Positions 46,556 to 55,135 of a stretch of DNA of 64,000 bases are shown here, piece after piece; positions within the stretch are counted from its first letter, which is position 1; every line of letters begins with the position of its first letter. Origin of the DNA: Aeromicrobium marinum DSM 15272. GTDB taxonomy: Bacteria > Actinomycetota > Actinomycetes > Propionibacteriales > Nocardioidaceae. The notes under the pieces are model-generated. The model was not told the DNA's origin. It saw only the letters and a program-made list of their open reading frames with translations, and did not search any database. The stretch covers positions 1,352,113-1,416,112 of the forward strand of contig NZ_CM001024.1 of NCBI RefSeq assembly GCF_000160775.2, read 5' to 3'. The translations under genes were made by a program, and so were the position numbers.

Positions 46556-46966
46556 ATGAGCAGCAGCGGACTGACCGGAGCGTCGACCCGGACCACCACC
46601 CGACAGCCGATCCACCCCGGACGCAAGCGTCTCGGCGCGGCGACGGCCCTGGTGATGGTGGGGTCGTTCATGCCGTGGGTGAGCACCCAGCTGGGCAACC
46701 TCTCCGGCGCCGGGGGCCCCGGCATCTGGACCTTCTACGCCGCGATGCTGGGCCTGGGCGGGGCGCTGCTGCCGCTGCGCCGGCTCGCCGCTCTGCAGGC
46801 CGCGATCGTGGCCGGGGTCGCCGTCGCCCTGCCGGTCTGGCAGCTGGCCCGCATCGTCGACACCGTCGGCTTCGGCGGCTGGATGCCCGGTCCGGGCATC
46901 GTGCTGGTGCTGGGCGGTGGCGTGCTGGCCGGCGTCGCCGCCGTGCAGCTGGCGCGCGAGGCCTGA
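46556..46966 (+). CDS. Small membrane protein of unknown function
   Basis: The 136-aa protein has four hydrophobic segments (GAATALVMVGSFMPWVSTQL, GIWTFYAAMLGLGGALLPL, LQAAIVAGVAVALPVWQLAR, GIVLVLGGGVLAGVAAVQL) after a basic/Thr-rich N-terminus. The pattern GSFMPWV is common in small actinobacterial membrane proteins of unknown role. ATG 46556 is six bases behind a TATCGT box. It is convergent with the next gene, 15 bp apart. Confidence 0.68.
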   Translation: MSSSGLTGASTRTTTRQPIHPGRKRLGAATALVMVGSFMPWVSTQLGNLSGAGGPGIWTFYAAMLGLGGALLPLRRLAALQAAIVAGVAVALPVWQLARIVDTVGFGGWMPGPGIVLVLGGGVLAGVAAVQLAREA

Positions 46967-46981
46967 CGACCCCGCGGGGGC

Positions 46982-47554
46982 TCAGCCCTTGGCGTCGCCG
47001 GTCTCGGGGTCGATCCGTTCGTCGATCGACTCCTCCACGTCGGGGCCGGAGCTGAAGACGACCTCCTCGGCGGTCTCGACGTGCTCGTCGGCCAGCAACG
47101 GGTTGACCTCGGCCTTCGGGGCGGGGCGCGCCCGGGCCTTCTTCGGGGCGGCCGCCTTCGCCTTCGCCTCGTCGGCCTTCTTCGACGCCTGATCGGTCGC
47201 TTCCTCGACCGTCTGGGTGGCCTTGGACTTGGCGTCCTCGACACGGGCGGCGGCGGTGCGCTTGGCCTGCTCGACCGTGTCGGTGGCCTTCTCCGCGGCG
47301 TCCTCGGCGGCGCCCTTCACCGTGTCGACGACGTCCTCGACGCGGGGGTCGTCCGAGACCTTGGCGGCGGCCTCACGAGCGAGGTCCTCGGCGCGGTCGG
47401 CGGCCTGCTGCACGCGCGGGTCGGCCTTGGCCTGCTGCGCGAGCCGCACGATCTCCTCGTACCGTTCACGCCCGGCCTTGGCACCGAGCACGTAGCCGCC
47501 GGCGAAGGCCGCGGCGAGGGTGAGCTTCTTGACGGGGTGGCGAAGGATGCGCAT
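46982..47554 (-). CDS. Ala/Lys-rich coiled-coil protein (YtxH/apolipoprotein-like)
   Basis: The 190-aa protein has an N-terminal hydrophobic patch (VKKLTLAAAFAGGYVLGAKAGRERYEEIVRLAQQ), recognisable as a YtxH-like start, and then about 100 residues of amphipathic alanine/lysine/glutamate heptads (TVKGAAEDAAEKATDTVEQAKRTAAARVEDAKSKATQTVEEATDQASKKADEAKAKAA) that resemble LEA/apolipoprotein-like segments, followed by an acidic tail. It may coat or support the membrane under stress; that is inferred. Codon use is normal. The start is ATG 47554. Confidence 0.75.
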   Translation of the reverse strand: MRILRHPVKKLTLAAAFAGGYVLGAKAGRERYEEIVRLAQQAKADPRVQQAADRAEDLAREAAAKVSDDPRVEDVVDTVKGAAEDAAEKATDTVEQAKRTAAARVEDAKSKATQTVEEATDQASKKADEAKAKAAAPKKARARPAPKAEVNPLLADEHVETAEEVVFSSGPDVEESIDERIDPETGDAKG

Positions 47555-47575
47555 GTCCGCACGGTACCCACCGAC

Positions 47576-47613
47576 GACGACACCACACCTGCCGGTGCAG
47601 GTGTGGTGTCGTC
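47576..47613. terminator. Long hairpin downstream of ohr
   Basis: GACGACACCACACCTG pairs perfectly with CAGGTGTGGTGTCGTC around a six-base region that can add one more pair, leaving CGGT as loop. It lies between the ohr stop and the coiled-coil gene start, so it probably terminates the ohrR-ohr transcript. Confidence 0.8.
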
Positions 47614-47627
47614 AGGTGGAGCGAGGT

Positions 47628-48050
47628 TCAGTCGTCGGAGACGACCACGTTCACCTCGATGTTGCCGCGGGTCGCGTTCGAGTACGGGCACACCTGGTGG
47701 GCCTTGTCGGCCAGCGCCTGCGCCTCGTCGTGCGGCAGGTCCGGGATGACGACCTCGAGGGTCACGGCCAGCTCGAAGCCGCCCTTGCCGTCGGAGCCGA
47801 TGCTGACCTTCGCGCCGACCGAGGAGTCACCCAGGGTGGCCTTCTCGGAGCGGGCGACGGCCTGCAGCGCGCCGTGGAAGCACGCGGCGTAGCCGGCCGC
47901 GAAGAGCAGCTCGGGGTTGGCCGCTCCCCCGGCGCCGCCCATGTCCTTCGGGACGGCGAGGTCGAGGTCGAGCTGGCCGTCGTTGGTGCGGACGTGGCCG
48001 TCGCGGCCGCCTCCGGTGGCGAGGGCTTCGGCGGTGTACAGGGCATCCAT
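47628..48050 (-). CDS. ohr: Organic hydroperoxide resistance peroxidase Ohr
   Basis: The 140-aa Cys-based peroxidase reduces organic hydroperoxides. It starts MDALYTAEALATGGGRDGHV and contains the catalytic cysteine in LLFAAGYAACFHGALQAVA (Cys near residue 60) and the resolving cysteine in AHQVCPYSNATRGNI (near 123), both in expected places, together with PELLFAAGYA. It belongs to the OsmC/Ohr family. It follows ohrR on the same strand after 45 bp and is probably co-transcribed with it and derepressed by organic peroxides. Confidence 0.95.
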   Translation of the reverse strand: MDALYTAEALATGGGRDGHVRTNDGQLDLDLAVPKDMGGAGGAANPELLFAAGYAACFHGALQAVARSEKATLGDSSVGAKVSIGSDGKGGFELAVTLEVVIPDLPHDEAQALADKAHQVCPYSNATRGNIEVNVVVSDD

Positions 48051-48095
48051 GGTGTTCCTCCTGGTGGTGGATGGATCGTGCAGGAAAGGGGTGGG

Positions 48096-48527
48096 TCAGG
48101 CGCTGGTGTGGTCGAGCGACGCGACGCGGCGCGCGAGGGTCAGCAGGGTGGCGAACTCGGAGTCGTCGAGGTCGATCGTCTCGACCAGGCACTGCTGCAC
48201 GCTCTCGGCGTGGTCGCCGAGCTCGCGGCCGGCAGCCGTGAGGTGCACGTGGACGCGGCGTTCGTCGGCGGCCGACGGGCGCCGCTCGACCAGCCCCTGC
48301 ACCTGCATCCGCTTCAGCAGCGGCGACAGGGTGCCGCTGTCGAGCTTGAGCCGCAGCCCGAGCTCCGTGACGGACGGCCCGTCGGACTCCCACAGCGCCA
48401 TCAGCACGAGGTACTGCGGGTACGTCAGACCGAGCCGGGTGAGCGGCTCGCGGTAGGCGCCGGTCAGCGCCCGCGAGGCCGCGTGCAGCGCGAAGCACAG
48501 CTGGTCGTCGAGTCGTACCGTGGTCAT
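48096..48527 (-). CDS. ohrR: MarR-family organic-peroxide sensor OhrR
   Basis: The 143-aa winged-helix repressor has the OhrR N-terminus RLDDQLCFALHAASRALTGAY, with the peroxide-sensing cysteine (near residue 11) that oxidises on contact with hydroperoxides. PLLKRMQVQGLVERRPSAADERRVHVHLT forms the recognition helix and wing. It controls ohr downstream and itself through a dyad immediately upstream (48537-48563). The ATG at 48527 is chosen because the longer reading covers the operator. Confidence 0.92.
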   Translation of the reverse strand: MTTVRLDDQLCFALHAASRALTGAYREPLTRLGLTYPQYLVLMALWESDGPSVTELGLRLKLDSGTLSPLLKRMQVQGLVERRPSAADERRVHVHLTAAGRELGDHAESVQQCLVETIDLDDSEFATLLTLARRVASLDHTSA

Positions 48528-48536
48528 GTCACAACC

Positions 48537-48563
48537 GTTGCACACAACTTGGTTGTGCACAAC
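48537..48563. promoter_or_regulatory. OhrR operator candidate
   Basis: GTTGCACACAAC (48537-48548) and the perfect palindrome GTTGTGCACAAC (48552-48563) lie with a 3-bp spacer just upstream of ohrR. Symmetry, A/T-rich centre and position are those of OhrR autoregulatory sites. Confidence 0.7.
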
Positions 48564-48568
48564 CCCGA

Positions 48569-50224
48569 CTACTCCCCCTGCAGCCGCCGCAGCACCTCGG
48601 GACCGCCGAAGCGCTCGATCATCTCCGGATCGCCGCACACCACGAGGTGGTCACGGGCGCGCGAGAGCCCGACGTACAGCCGCTCCTTCGCGCGGGCCAG
48701 GTCGGCGGTGTCGTTGACGGCGACGACGACCGCCGGCCGCTCCAGCCCCTTGAACCCCAGGACGGTGCCGTAGAAGACCTGGTCGGTGTCCCAGAACGAC
48801 GCCCAGTAGGCGTCCTGCCCCTGCTCGAGGCGGTTGAGCTGCTCCTGGTGGCGCGACTGCGTGGTGAGCAGCGCGAGGTCGGAGGGCTGCCACCCCTCGT
48901 CGAGCAGCCGTTCGACCTCGTCGTCGGCGATGGACGACGCGTCCTCGCGGGCGCACGGCACGAACCGCACCGCCGGCCCGGACTCGGTGCCCAGCCGCAT
49001 GCGGTTGGGCACCATGGGCTCGAAGGCCTCGCCGATCTCCTTGGTGTTGCGCAGGTTGCGGTCGAGCACGAGCGGCACGAGCCCGCCCGGCAGCTTGCCG
49101 AACCGCTGGAAGATCCGCTGGCCCTCGTCGGAGTAGACGTAGAGCCGGTCGTCCTCGTACTTGAGCGCCTCCAGCACCACCGGCCACCAGTCGTCGGCGA
49201 AGTCCTGCGCCTCGTCGATCACGATCGCGTCGAACAGCTCCGCGACCGGCTGCCGGCCGGCGAGGTCGAGCAGGGTCGCCGGGAGCTCGACCTCCCAGAA
49301 GTGCTGGTCGTTGTTGTCGCGGTCGACCTGGTGGCCCCACATCGCCCCGATGTCGTGGAAGGTGCCGACGTAGGCGGGGCGGTCCGTCGGGACGAAGGTC
49401 GACACCCGGCGGCGCATCCACTCACTGAGTCCGCGCGTGTACGACAGGAGGGCGACCCGCAGACCGGAGGCCGCCAGCCGACGGGCCTGCTCGACCGCCA
49501 GCCAGGTCTTGCCACTGCCGGCTCCCCCACGCACCTCGACCCGGGTGAGGGCCTGCGTGGCGTCGAGGATGTTGGCCTGCTCGGCGCTGAGCCGCTCGAC
49601 CAGCTCGTCGCGGTGCGCGACGGCCTCCTCGATCGTGGCGCTGGTGAGCCGCTTCGGCGTGAAGCGGCCGGCCAGGGCGTCGTGGATCGCCAGGGCGTCC
49701 GAGGGGTCCGGCACGCGGTAGCCGGAGTCCTGCACGGCCAGCAGGTTGCGGAGCCGGGTGGCGATCTCGCCCAGGTCGTCGCGGTCGATCACCATGTCGC
49801 GGCTGCAGTCGGGGGTGCCGAATCTGCGGTCGAACTCGGAGTGCGGGAAGGCGACCGCGTGAGCCCACCGGATGCGCCGGCGGCCCATCCACGCCGACGA
49901 CTCCTCGACCCAGTCGCGCAGGACGTGCTTGACCGTCTTGGCCTGGCCGACCGGGTCGATCCGGTGGTCGCCCCCGCGGTGCGCCTGCCACCAGTGCCCG
50001 TCCTCGCACCAGACCGAGCCTCCCTTGACCTCGACCACGACCACCCCGGAGCCGTCGAGCACCACCGCGATGTCCAGCTCGTGGTCCCGGGCGCGGGTGG
50101 TGAAGGCCTGGTTGGCGATGAGCAGGTCGCGCGGCCCGAGCTGGTCGCGCAGTGCGGTCCAGACGCGCCGTTCCGTGGCGTTCACGAAGTTCGGGTCCTG
50201 GGGCCACAACATCGGTCCACTCAT
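48569..50224 (-). CDS. NERD-domain UvrD-like helicase
   Basis: This 551-aa protein fuses an N-terminal nuclease-related NERD domain (residues about 12-130: DHELDIAVVLDGSGVVVVEVKGGSVWCEDGHWW, with the E-x-K of the endonuclease core) to a superfamily 1 helicase: GAGSGKTWLAVEQARRL (Walker A, near 230-245), VIDEAQDFADDWWPVVLEAL (Walker B) and LGFKGLERPAVVVAVND with LYVGLSRARDHLVV (motifs V-VI). Such helicases act on DNA and are common near defence genes, but chromosomal copies also exist. ATG 50224 matches the family. It sits 74 bp downstream of the 392-aa gene, same strand. Confidence 0.9.
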   Translation of the reverse strand: MSGPMLWPQDPNFVNATERRVWTALRDQLGPRDLLIANQAFTTRARDHELDIAVVLDGSGVVVVEVKGGSVWCEDGHWWQAHRGGDHRIDPVGQAKTVKHVLRDWVEESSAWMGRRRIRWAHAVAFPHSEFDRRFGTPDCSRDMVIDRDDLGEIATRLRNLLAVQDSGYRVPDPSDALAIHDALAGRFTPKRLTSATIEEAVAHRDELVERLSAEQANILDATQALTRVEVRGGAGSGKTWLAVEQARRLAASGLRVALLSYTRGLSEWMRRRVSTFVPTDRPAYVGTFHDIGAMWGHQVDRDNNDQHFWEVELPATLLDLAGRQPVAELFDAIVIDEAQDFADDWWPVVLEALKYEDDRLYVYSDEGQRIFQRFGKLPGGLVPLVLDRNLRNTKEIGEAFEPMVPNRMRLGTESGPAVRFVPCAREDASSIADDEVERLLDEGWQPSDLALLTTQSRHQEQLNRLEQGQDAYWASFWDTDQVFYGTVLGFKGLERPAVVVAVNDTADLARAKERLYVGLSRARDHLVVCGDPEMIERFGGPEVLRRLQGE

Positions 50225-50298
50225 GGCTCAGATCCTCGCACCGCGGGTGGACGGATCGGCGCCGCAACACCGCGGGCCGACCGTCGCGTGTCCGCCGG

Positions 50299-51477
50299 TC
50301 ACGACGCCGGCCGCCGGCGAGCGAGCTCCTGGTTGGCGACCCTGCGGCAGACCCGCGCGACCCGGCGCCACTTGCGCGCCGACCTCTCGCGCGCGTCGAT
50401 GACCGACTCCGCACGGCTCGGTCGCTGGGCATCGGCAGCAGTGAGCGCCATCGCGTCGGCGAGTGTCGCCCATCGGCGCAACCGAGGGATGTCGCTGCCC
50501 GAGAGGCGCAGGGCCAGGCGGTCCGCATCGACGTCGTTGGTCCAGATGCTGGAGAAGAGAAGCATCAGATCGGTGTCCGGGTGCTCTGCGGCCTCGCGAC
50601 GCCGCCGCTTGCGCAGCAGCTCGTGCCGCAGGCCTGCGTGCCCCCGGCTGATCCGCAGCATGCCGTTCATCGCCCCCACCAGCTGCTCGGGCACGAACGG
50701 CTGGGCCGACACCGACGCGGACGCGATCAGGGTGTCGGCGTCGAGGAAGAACCGGACCTGGGGGTGCCGGCGCGAGAGCCGGTCGACGGCGCGGTGCGCC
50801 TTGCCGAAGCCGACCTCGGTGGCGAGGATCGTCCACACCTCGACCGAGCGGCGGCTGCGCACCGTGATCCAGACGGCTGCGCCGTCCTCGCCCCGGACCG
50901 GGATGTGGCCGTCGCGGTTCTTGTGGGGCGGATGGCCGAACTCCTCCCCCAGCGCGAGGTCGACCCAGTACGTGAGGTCGGCCATCGTGCTGGGACGCAC
51001 GATGGCCGGGAGCGCCGGCTCCTCGGCGTCCGGTTCCGGCATCCCGCCGAGACCGAGGTCGAGGCCGGTGACCTGCACGAACGCGGGGTGGACGACCTGC
51101 CACAGGTCGCGCAGCACCACGCTCGCGGCGTGTGCCAGCCGGTCGACCTCACGCTCGGGCACGATCAGCACGGACGTGTCGGACAGCCACTCGAAACCCA
51201 GGTCGAGCAGCACCAGGTCGGCCCGGCCGTCGAGGTCGTACGGCTCCTCGACGTCGTCGTCGCCGCGCCACCACAGCTCGAGCCCGTCGTCACCACGGGT
51301 GATCTGCAGGACCGTGCAGTCGACCTCGGCCTCGGGCCGCAGCTCCACGTCACTGTCCCGTCCCGCAGCGAGACCGTCGGCCAGCGCCCGGCGGAACGCG
51401 CGCCACGCGGTCTCCACCGCGTCGTCGACGCCCGATCCGCGGGAGGACCTCTCCTCCACCTGCTCCGACTCGTCCAT
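50299..51477 (-). CDS. Unknown 392-aa protein (possible YbjN/T3SS-chaperone-like domains)
   Basis: This cytosolic protein is not firmly recognised. Residues about 25-150 (AWRAFRRALADGL... ELWWRGDDDVEEPYDLDGRADLVLLDLGFEWLSDTSVLIVPEREVDRLAHAASVVLRDLW) resemble the YbjN/TY-Chap (type III chaperone-like) fold. The middle (TYWVDLALGEEFGHPP.., VWITVRSRRSVEVWTILATEVGFGKAHRAVDRLSRRHPQVRFFLDADTLIASASVSAQPFVPEQLV) may be a second copy, and the C-terminus is very basic. TY-Chap proteins are linked by comparative genomics to conflict systems; this is a weak inference. It lies between the XRE and helicase genes, all minus strand, with a TGATGCAT-like box upstream (about 51540). Confidence 0.6.
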   Translation of the reverse strand: MDESEQVEERSSRGSGVDDAVETAWRAFRRALADGLAAGRDSDVELRPEAEVDCTVLQITRGDDGLELWWRGDDDVEEPYDLDGRADLVLLDLGFEWLSDTSVLIVPEREVDRLAHAASVVLRDLWQVVHPAFVQVTGLDLGLGGMPEPDAEEPALPAIVRPSTMADLTYWVDLALGEEFGHPPHKNRDGHIPVRGEDGAAVWITVRSRRSVEVWTILATEVGFGKAHRAVDRLSRRHPQVRFFLDADTLIASASVSAQPFVPEQLVGAMNGMLRISRGHAGLRHELLRKRRRREAAEHPDTDLMLLFSSIWTNDVDADRLALRLSGSDIPRLRRWATLADAMALTAADAQRPSRAESVIDARERSARKWRRVARVCRRVANQELARRRPAS

Positions 51478-51569
51478 GTCGCACCTCCGGCTCGTCCGCT
51501 GATGCGCTCAGCCTAGAGGGCATCGCCGACAAATCAATGCCTGATGCATAACTTCTGGGCGGATGTCGG

Positions 51570-52058
51570 TCAGGGCCGGCGCTGTTGCCGTTCGGACATG
51601 ATGCGCTCCATCGCGCGCTTCTGGACCTCGGCGAGGACGTCGAGCCGGTGGTCGGCGTCGAACTCCTCCACCAGGTCGACCAGCTGACAGATGAGGTCCT
51701 CGCGCGTGGACAGCCGACTGCGTCGGGGCGGCGCTCCGGACACCTCGGCGGACAGGCTCGAGGCCACGCCGCCCATCCGGACTCCGTCGATCAGGTTGTC
51801 CGAAAATCGCTGTGCCTGCAGCACCTCCTCCGGGTCGTCCTCGTCCCGCGGAATGGCAGCCTCCAGCTCCATCGGGCTCATGCCCAGGGCCTCGGCGATC
51901 TTGGCGGCCGCCTTGCGCGACGGCTTGCGCAGCCCGGTCTCGATCTGCGACACGTACGGGTACGACAGCTCGGAGCGCTCGGCCAGCTGTGACCGGGTCA
52001 TGCCCCGGCGCTTGCGGTACTCCACGACGACGCGTCCGAAGGATCTCTCACTTGACAC
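51570..52058 (-). CDS. XRE-family HTH regulator
   Basis: The 162-aa repressor-like protein has an N-terminal Cro/C1 HTH (RVVVEYRKRRGMTRSQLAERSELSYPYVSQIETGLRKPSRKAAAKIAEALGM, residues about 9-60) and a long C-terminal region with no recognised domain (EDDPEEVLQAQRFSDNLIDG..). The GTG start at 52058 has AAGGAG at seven bases upstream on its strand. It diverges from the vWA operon, with a perfect GAGCAT-T-ATGCTC dyad in between, and is probably autoregulated. It may also control the downstream 392-aa gene. Confidence 0.85.
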   Translation of the reverse strand: MSSERSFGRVVVEYRKRRGMTRSQLAERSELSYPYVSQIETGLRKPSRKAAAKIAEALGMSPMELEAAIPRDEDDPEEVLQAQRFSDNLIDGVRMGGVASSLSAEVSGAPPRRSRLSTREDLICQLVDLVEEFDADHRLDVLAEVQKRAMERIMSERQQRRP

Positions 52059-52090
52059 AATTATGCTCCTTGCATCATTCTGTCCGTGCC

Positions 52091-52103
52091 GAGCATTATG
52101 CTC
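52091..52103. promoter_or_regulatory. Operator dyad GAGCAT-T-ATGCTC
   Basis: A perfect 6-bp inverted repeat with one central base lies between the divergent XRE (52058) and vWA (52133) genes. A half-site copy ATTATGCTC recurs at 52060-52068 over the XRE ribosome binding region. It is likely the XRE binding site. Confidence 0.6.
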
Positions 52104-52132
52104 ACGGCATAGCCTACCGGAAAGGGGTCGTC

Positions 52133-53440
52133 ATGAGGATCACGACGCGCTTGAACCAGGACCAGTACGGGTGGATGGCCGAGAACCTCGGCAGCCACGA
52201 CGACGCCTACGTGCTGGTCGACGTGGAGGCCCCCGCCCTGCCGACGCGTGAGGACGCTCTGCCGACCCGCCTGGTCGTCGTCCTGGACCGCAGCGGCTCG
52301 ATGTCGGGCGCCCGCCTGGACCACGCCAAGCGCGCCCTGCGCCAGGTGGTGGAGGCGCTGTCGCCGAGCGACAGCTTCGGGCTCGTCACCTTCGATCAGC
52401 ACGTCGAGGTGGCCGTGAACGCCGGACCGGTCACCGACCCCGCCGCGGTGCTGCGCGCCGTCGACGCGGTCCGCCCCGGCGGCAGCACCGACCTCGCCGG
52501 CGGCCTGATCGAGGGACTCCGGCAGGCGACCCTGCTCGACGGGGACGCCCGGGTGCTGCTCATCAGTGACGGCCACGCCAACCAGGGGGTCGTCGATCCC
52601 GACGCCCTGCAGACGTTCACCGCCCGCCACCTCGATCGAGGGGTCACCACGTCGACCCTCGGCATGGGGCTGGGCTACGACGAGACTCTCCTCGGTGCCG
52701 TGTCCCGGGGCGGCACCGGGGAGCAGCACTTCGCCGAGGAGGCCGACACCGCCGTCGGCGCCATCACGGCCGAGTGCGGCGACCTCGCGGCCCAGCGCTT
52801 TCTCCAGTGCCGCCTGACGATCGTGCCGGGCAGCTCGATGGCCGGACTGCAGGTCGTCAACGACGTCGCCGTACACGCCGCCGGCGACGGCAGTCAGGTG
52901 ACGATCGGTGGCCTGCGCCCGGGCGACTCGCGCTCGCTGGTGCTGCAAGTCAGCCCGCACACTGTGAGCCGACCCGGGCGTCGCAAGGTCGCCAAGGTGC
53001 ACCTGGACTGGGTGTTCGCCGACGACCTGACCGAGCACTCCGCCAGCACCTCGGTGTGGGCGCGGGTGGCCCGCCCCGGCGATCCCCACCCGCAGGTCGA
53101 CCGCGACGTGACGGCCGAGGTGGTGCTCCAGCGGGCGCTGCGTCGCAAGCGGGCCGCCGTGGCCGCGATGCAGGCCGGTGACACCGACGAGGTCGGCCGG
53201 ATCGTGGCCAACATCTCCCGGTTCCTCAGCCGCTGGCAGGAGCTCATCCCCCGCAATCGGTGGGACGAGCTGCTCGACGTCGACCGCTCCGCCCAGCGGC
53301 TGTGGCAGCAGGCCCGCGACGGGGCCTGGGAGGACCAGAGCCGCATCGCCAAGCTCGAGGTCATGGGCAGCGCCCGCATGTCGCGCAACCGTGACCGCAA
53401 CCGTCCCACTCCCCCGTCCCGAGATCGAGGAACTTCATGA
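52133..53440 (+). CDS. von Willebrand factor A (vWA) domain protein
   Basis: The 435-aa protein contains a vWA domain with an intact MIDAS: RLVVVLDRSGSMSGARLDHAK (DxSxS, residues about 42-62), GGSTDLAGGLIEGL (Thr) and DARVLLISDGHANQG (Asp). Downstream of residue 230 is a beta-rich region as in other Mg-chelatase-like/vWA proteins, then a charged helical tail ending near RNRPTPPSRDRGTS. vWA domains mediate metal-dependent protein contacts, often with MoxR ATPases, which are not seen nearby. The ATG 52133 has a GAAAGGGG RBS. It is coupled to the next gene (ATGA). Confidence 0.87.
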   Translation: MRITTRLNQDQYGWMAENLGSHDDAYVLVDVEAPALPTREDALPTRLVVVLDRSGSMSGARLDHAKRALRQVVEALSPSDSFGLVTFDQHVEVAVNAGPVTDPAAVLRAVDAVRPGGSTDLAGGLIEGLRQATLLDGDARVLLISDGHANQGVVDPDALQTFTARHLDRGVTTSTLGMGLGYDETLLGAVSRGGTGEQHFAEEADTAVGAITAECGDLAAQRFLQCRLTIVPGSSMAGLQVVNDVAVHAAGDGSQVTIGGLRPGDSRSLVLQVSPHTVSRPGRRKVAKVHLDWVFADDLTEHSASTSVWARVARPGDPHPQVDRDVTAEVVLQRALRRKRAAVAAMQAGDTDEVGRIVANISRFLSRWQELIPRNRWDELLDVDRSAQRLWQQARDGAWEDQSRIAKLEVMGSARMSRNRDRNRPTPPSRDRGTS

Positions 53441-53961
53441 AGCGCAAGCATGTCGCGGCCCTGGCCGCAGCCGTCGTCCTGGTGGGCGGCGGCGCCACCG
53501 CCGGCTGGCTGGTCGTCGAGGACCGCCGCGAGCAGGCGGAGCGCGACGAACGCCGCGCCGAGCGCAAGGCCGACCGCATCGCCAAGGAGGTCGCGGAACG
53601 GGCGGCGTACGAGGCCTGTGCGGCCGGCACCCAGCCCTACCTGCAGGCGGTCCAGGCCGTTGACGGTGCGGTGAGCGTCGGCGTCAACCTGAACGAGTAC
53701 GGCACGCTGGTGCGGGCGGCCTCGATCGCGGCACGCCAGATGCCGTCGGTCGACGCCCAGTGCGGGACGGACGTCGTCGACCATCTCGACGCGGCCATGG
53801 TCGAGTACGCGGCGGTGGGGACCCAGTGGAACGACTGCGTCTTCTCCGACGACGACTGCGACGTTGATGCGTTGGACTTCAGCCCCCAGTGGCAGTCCGC
53901 GTCCACGACCCTGTCCTTGGTCGAGATGTCGCTGCTGACCCGTGAGCTGGAGACGACGTGA
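53437..53961 (+). CDS. Membrane-anchored coiled-coil protein of unknown function
   Basis: The 174-aa protein has an N-terminal signal-anchor (HVAALAAAVVLVGGGATAGWLVV) followed by a charged coiled coil (EDRREQAERDERRAERKADRIAKEVAER) and an outward globular part with cysteine pairs (EACAAG; AQCGTD; NDCVFSDDDCDVD). No family is recognised. Its ATG overlaps the stop of the vWA gene (53437-53440), so the two products are probably made in step and may interact. Confidence 0.7.
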   Translation: MKRKHVAALAAAVVLVGGGATAGWLVVEDRREQAERDERRAERKADRIAKEVAERAAYEACAAGTQPYLQAVQAVDGAVSVGVNLNEYGTLVRAASIAARQMPSVDAQCGTDVVDHLDAAMVEYAAVGTQWNDCVFSDDDCDVDALDFSPQWQSASTTLSLVEMSLLTRELETT

Positions 53962-54003
53962 GCGGCCCGGCCTCGTCTCCCGGACCGCACCGGGATCGGC
54001 GCC

Positions 54004-54009
54004 TAGCAT
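54004..54009 (+). promoter_or_regulatory. -10 box for leaderless sbcD-like transcript
   Basis: TAGCAT, seven bases, then GTG 54017. Confidence 0.5.
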
Positions 54010-54016
54010 GACCGGG

Positions 54017-55135
54017 GTGAAGTTCCTCGCCACCGCCGACTGGCAGCTCGGCATGACGGCCCACTTCCTGCCCGCCGAGGCGCGCGACCGCTACCGCCAG
54101 GCCCGCATCGACGCAATCCGACGCATCGGCGAGATCGCTGCGGCCGAGGGTGCGCAGTTCGTGGTCGTGGCCGGCGACGTGTTCGAGTCCAACCAGCTCG
54201 ACCGCACGGTGGTCGCGCGTGCGCTGACCGCCATGGGCGAGATGCCCGTGCCGGTGTGGCTGCTGCCCGGCAACCACGACCCCCTCGATGCCGGGTCGAT
54301 CTACCTGTCCGAGGAGTTCGAGCGCCAGCGCCCCGGCAACGTGCACGTCTTCACCGAACCCGGGCTGCTCGAGGTCGCCGACGGCGTCGACGTCGTCGCG
54401 GCGCCGTGGTTCAGCAAGGCCCCGCTGTCGGATCTGGTGAACGACGCCATCGCCGGCGTCGATCCCGACGCGACCCGCGTGCGGATCGTCGTCGGCCACG
54501 GCGCCGACTGGACGGCCGACTCCGGCGATCTGAAGTCGGTGAAGGTCGCCGACGTCGAGGCTGCTGCGGCCGCTGGCCGCATCGACTTCTGCGTGCTGGG
54601 CGACCACCACTCGCGCCGCCAGGTCGCGGCCCACACCTGGTACCCCGGCACCCCCGAGGTCACCCGCCATCGCGAGCAGGACCCCGGCCACGTGCTGGTC
54701 GTCGAGCTCGGCGACGGCGACCCGGTCGTCACCACTCACGACGTGGGGCAGTGGGCGTTCGACGTCGTCGAGGCCGAGCTGAGCTCCCGCGCCGACGTCG
54801 ACGACCTCGACGCCCGGCTCACGGCGCTCCCCCATCCGGAGCGCCGGGCCGTCAAGCTGCGGTTGACCGGCACGCTGAGCCTGCAGGACAAGGCCCGGCT
54901 CGACCTGCGGCTGGAGCACCACGGCAATCTGTTCGGCAGCATCGAGCACTGGGACCGCCACACCGACGTGGCCGTGCTGCCGGCCGACGGCGAGGTCGGC
55001 GACCTCGGGCTCACCGGCTGGGCCAAGGACGCCGTCGACGAGCTGGCCGAGGCCGGTCGCACCGAGGGCGCGGGCGGTCAGGCCGCCCGCGACGCGCTCG
55101 GCCTGCTCTACCGGCTCAGCGGAGGTGCCGCATGA
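54017..55135 (+). CDS. SbcD/Mre11-like DNA repair nuclease (metallophosphoesterase)
   Basis: The 372-aa calcineurin-like phosphoesterase matches the SbcD/YhaO family. It starts VKFLATADWQLGMTAHFL, with the metal motif ATADWQLG at residues 5-12, VVAGDVFESNQ (GD motif), LLPGNHDPLDAG (GNHD), IVVGHGADW and FCVLGDHHSR. SbcD subunits, with an SbcC ATPase, process DNA ends and hairpins. The partner gene directly downstream (ATGA overlap) is truncated, so this nuclease has lost its ATPase. The GTG at 54017 is preferred over ATG 54008 because it follows TAGCAT by seven bases. Confidence 0.87.
   Translation: MKFLATADWQLGMTAHFLPAEARDRYRQARIDAIRRIGEIAAAEGAQFVVVAGDVFESNQLDRTVVARALTAMGEMPVPVWLLPGNHDPLDAGSIYLSEEFERQRPGNVHVFTEPGLLEVADGVDVVAAPWFSKAPLSDLVNDAIAGVDPDATRVRIVVGHGADWTADSGDLKSVKVADVEAAAAAGRIDFCVLGDHHSRRQVAAHTWYPGTPEVTRHREQDPGHVLVVELGDGDPVVTTHDVGQWAFDVVEAELSSRADVDDLDARLTALPHPERRAVKLRLTGTLSLQDKARLDLRLEHHGNLFGSIEHWDRHTDVAVLPADGEVGDLGLTGWAKDAVDELAEAGRTEGAGGQAARDALGLLYRLSGGAA

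Noticed and set aside
48647-51502. 951-codon plus-strand open frame
   Set aside because: Antisense of the NERD helicase and the 392-aa gene; no family sequence and composition dominated by R, V, G.
53942-54016. Earlier start for the SbcD-like gene
   Set aside because: The N-terminal extension is low-complexity and overlaps the preceding gene; GTG 54017 fits the -10 box and family N-terminus.
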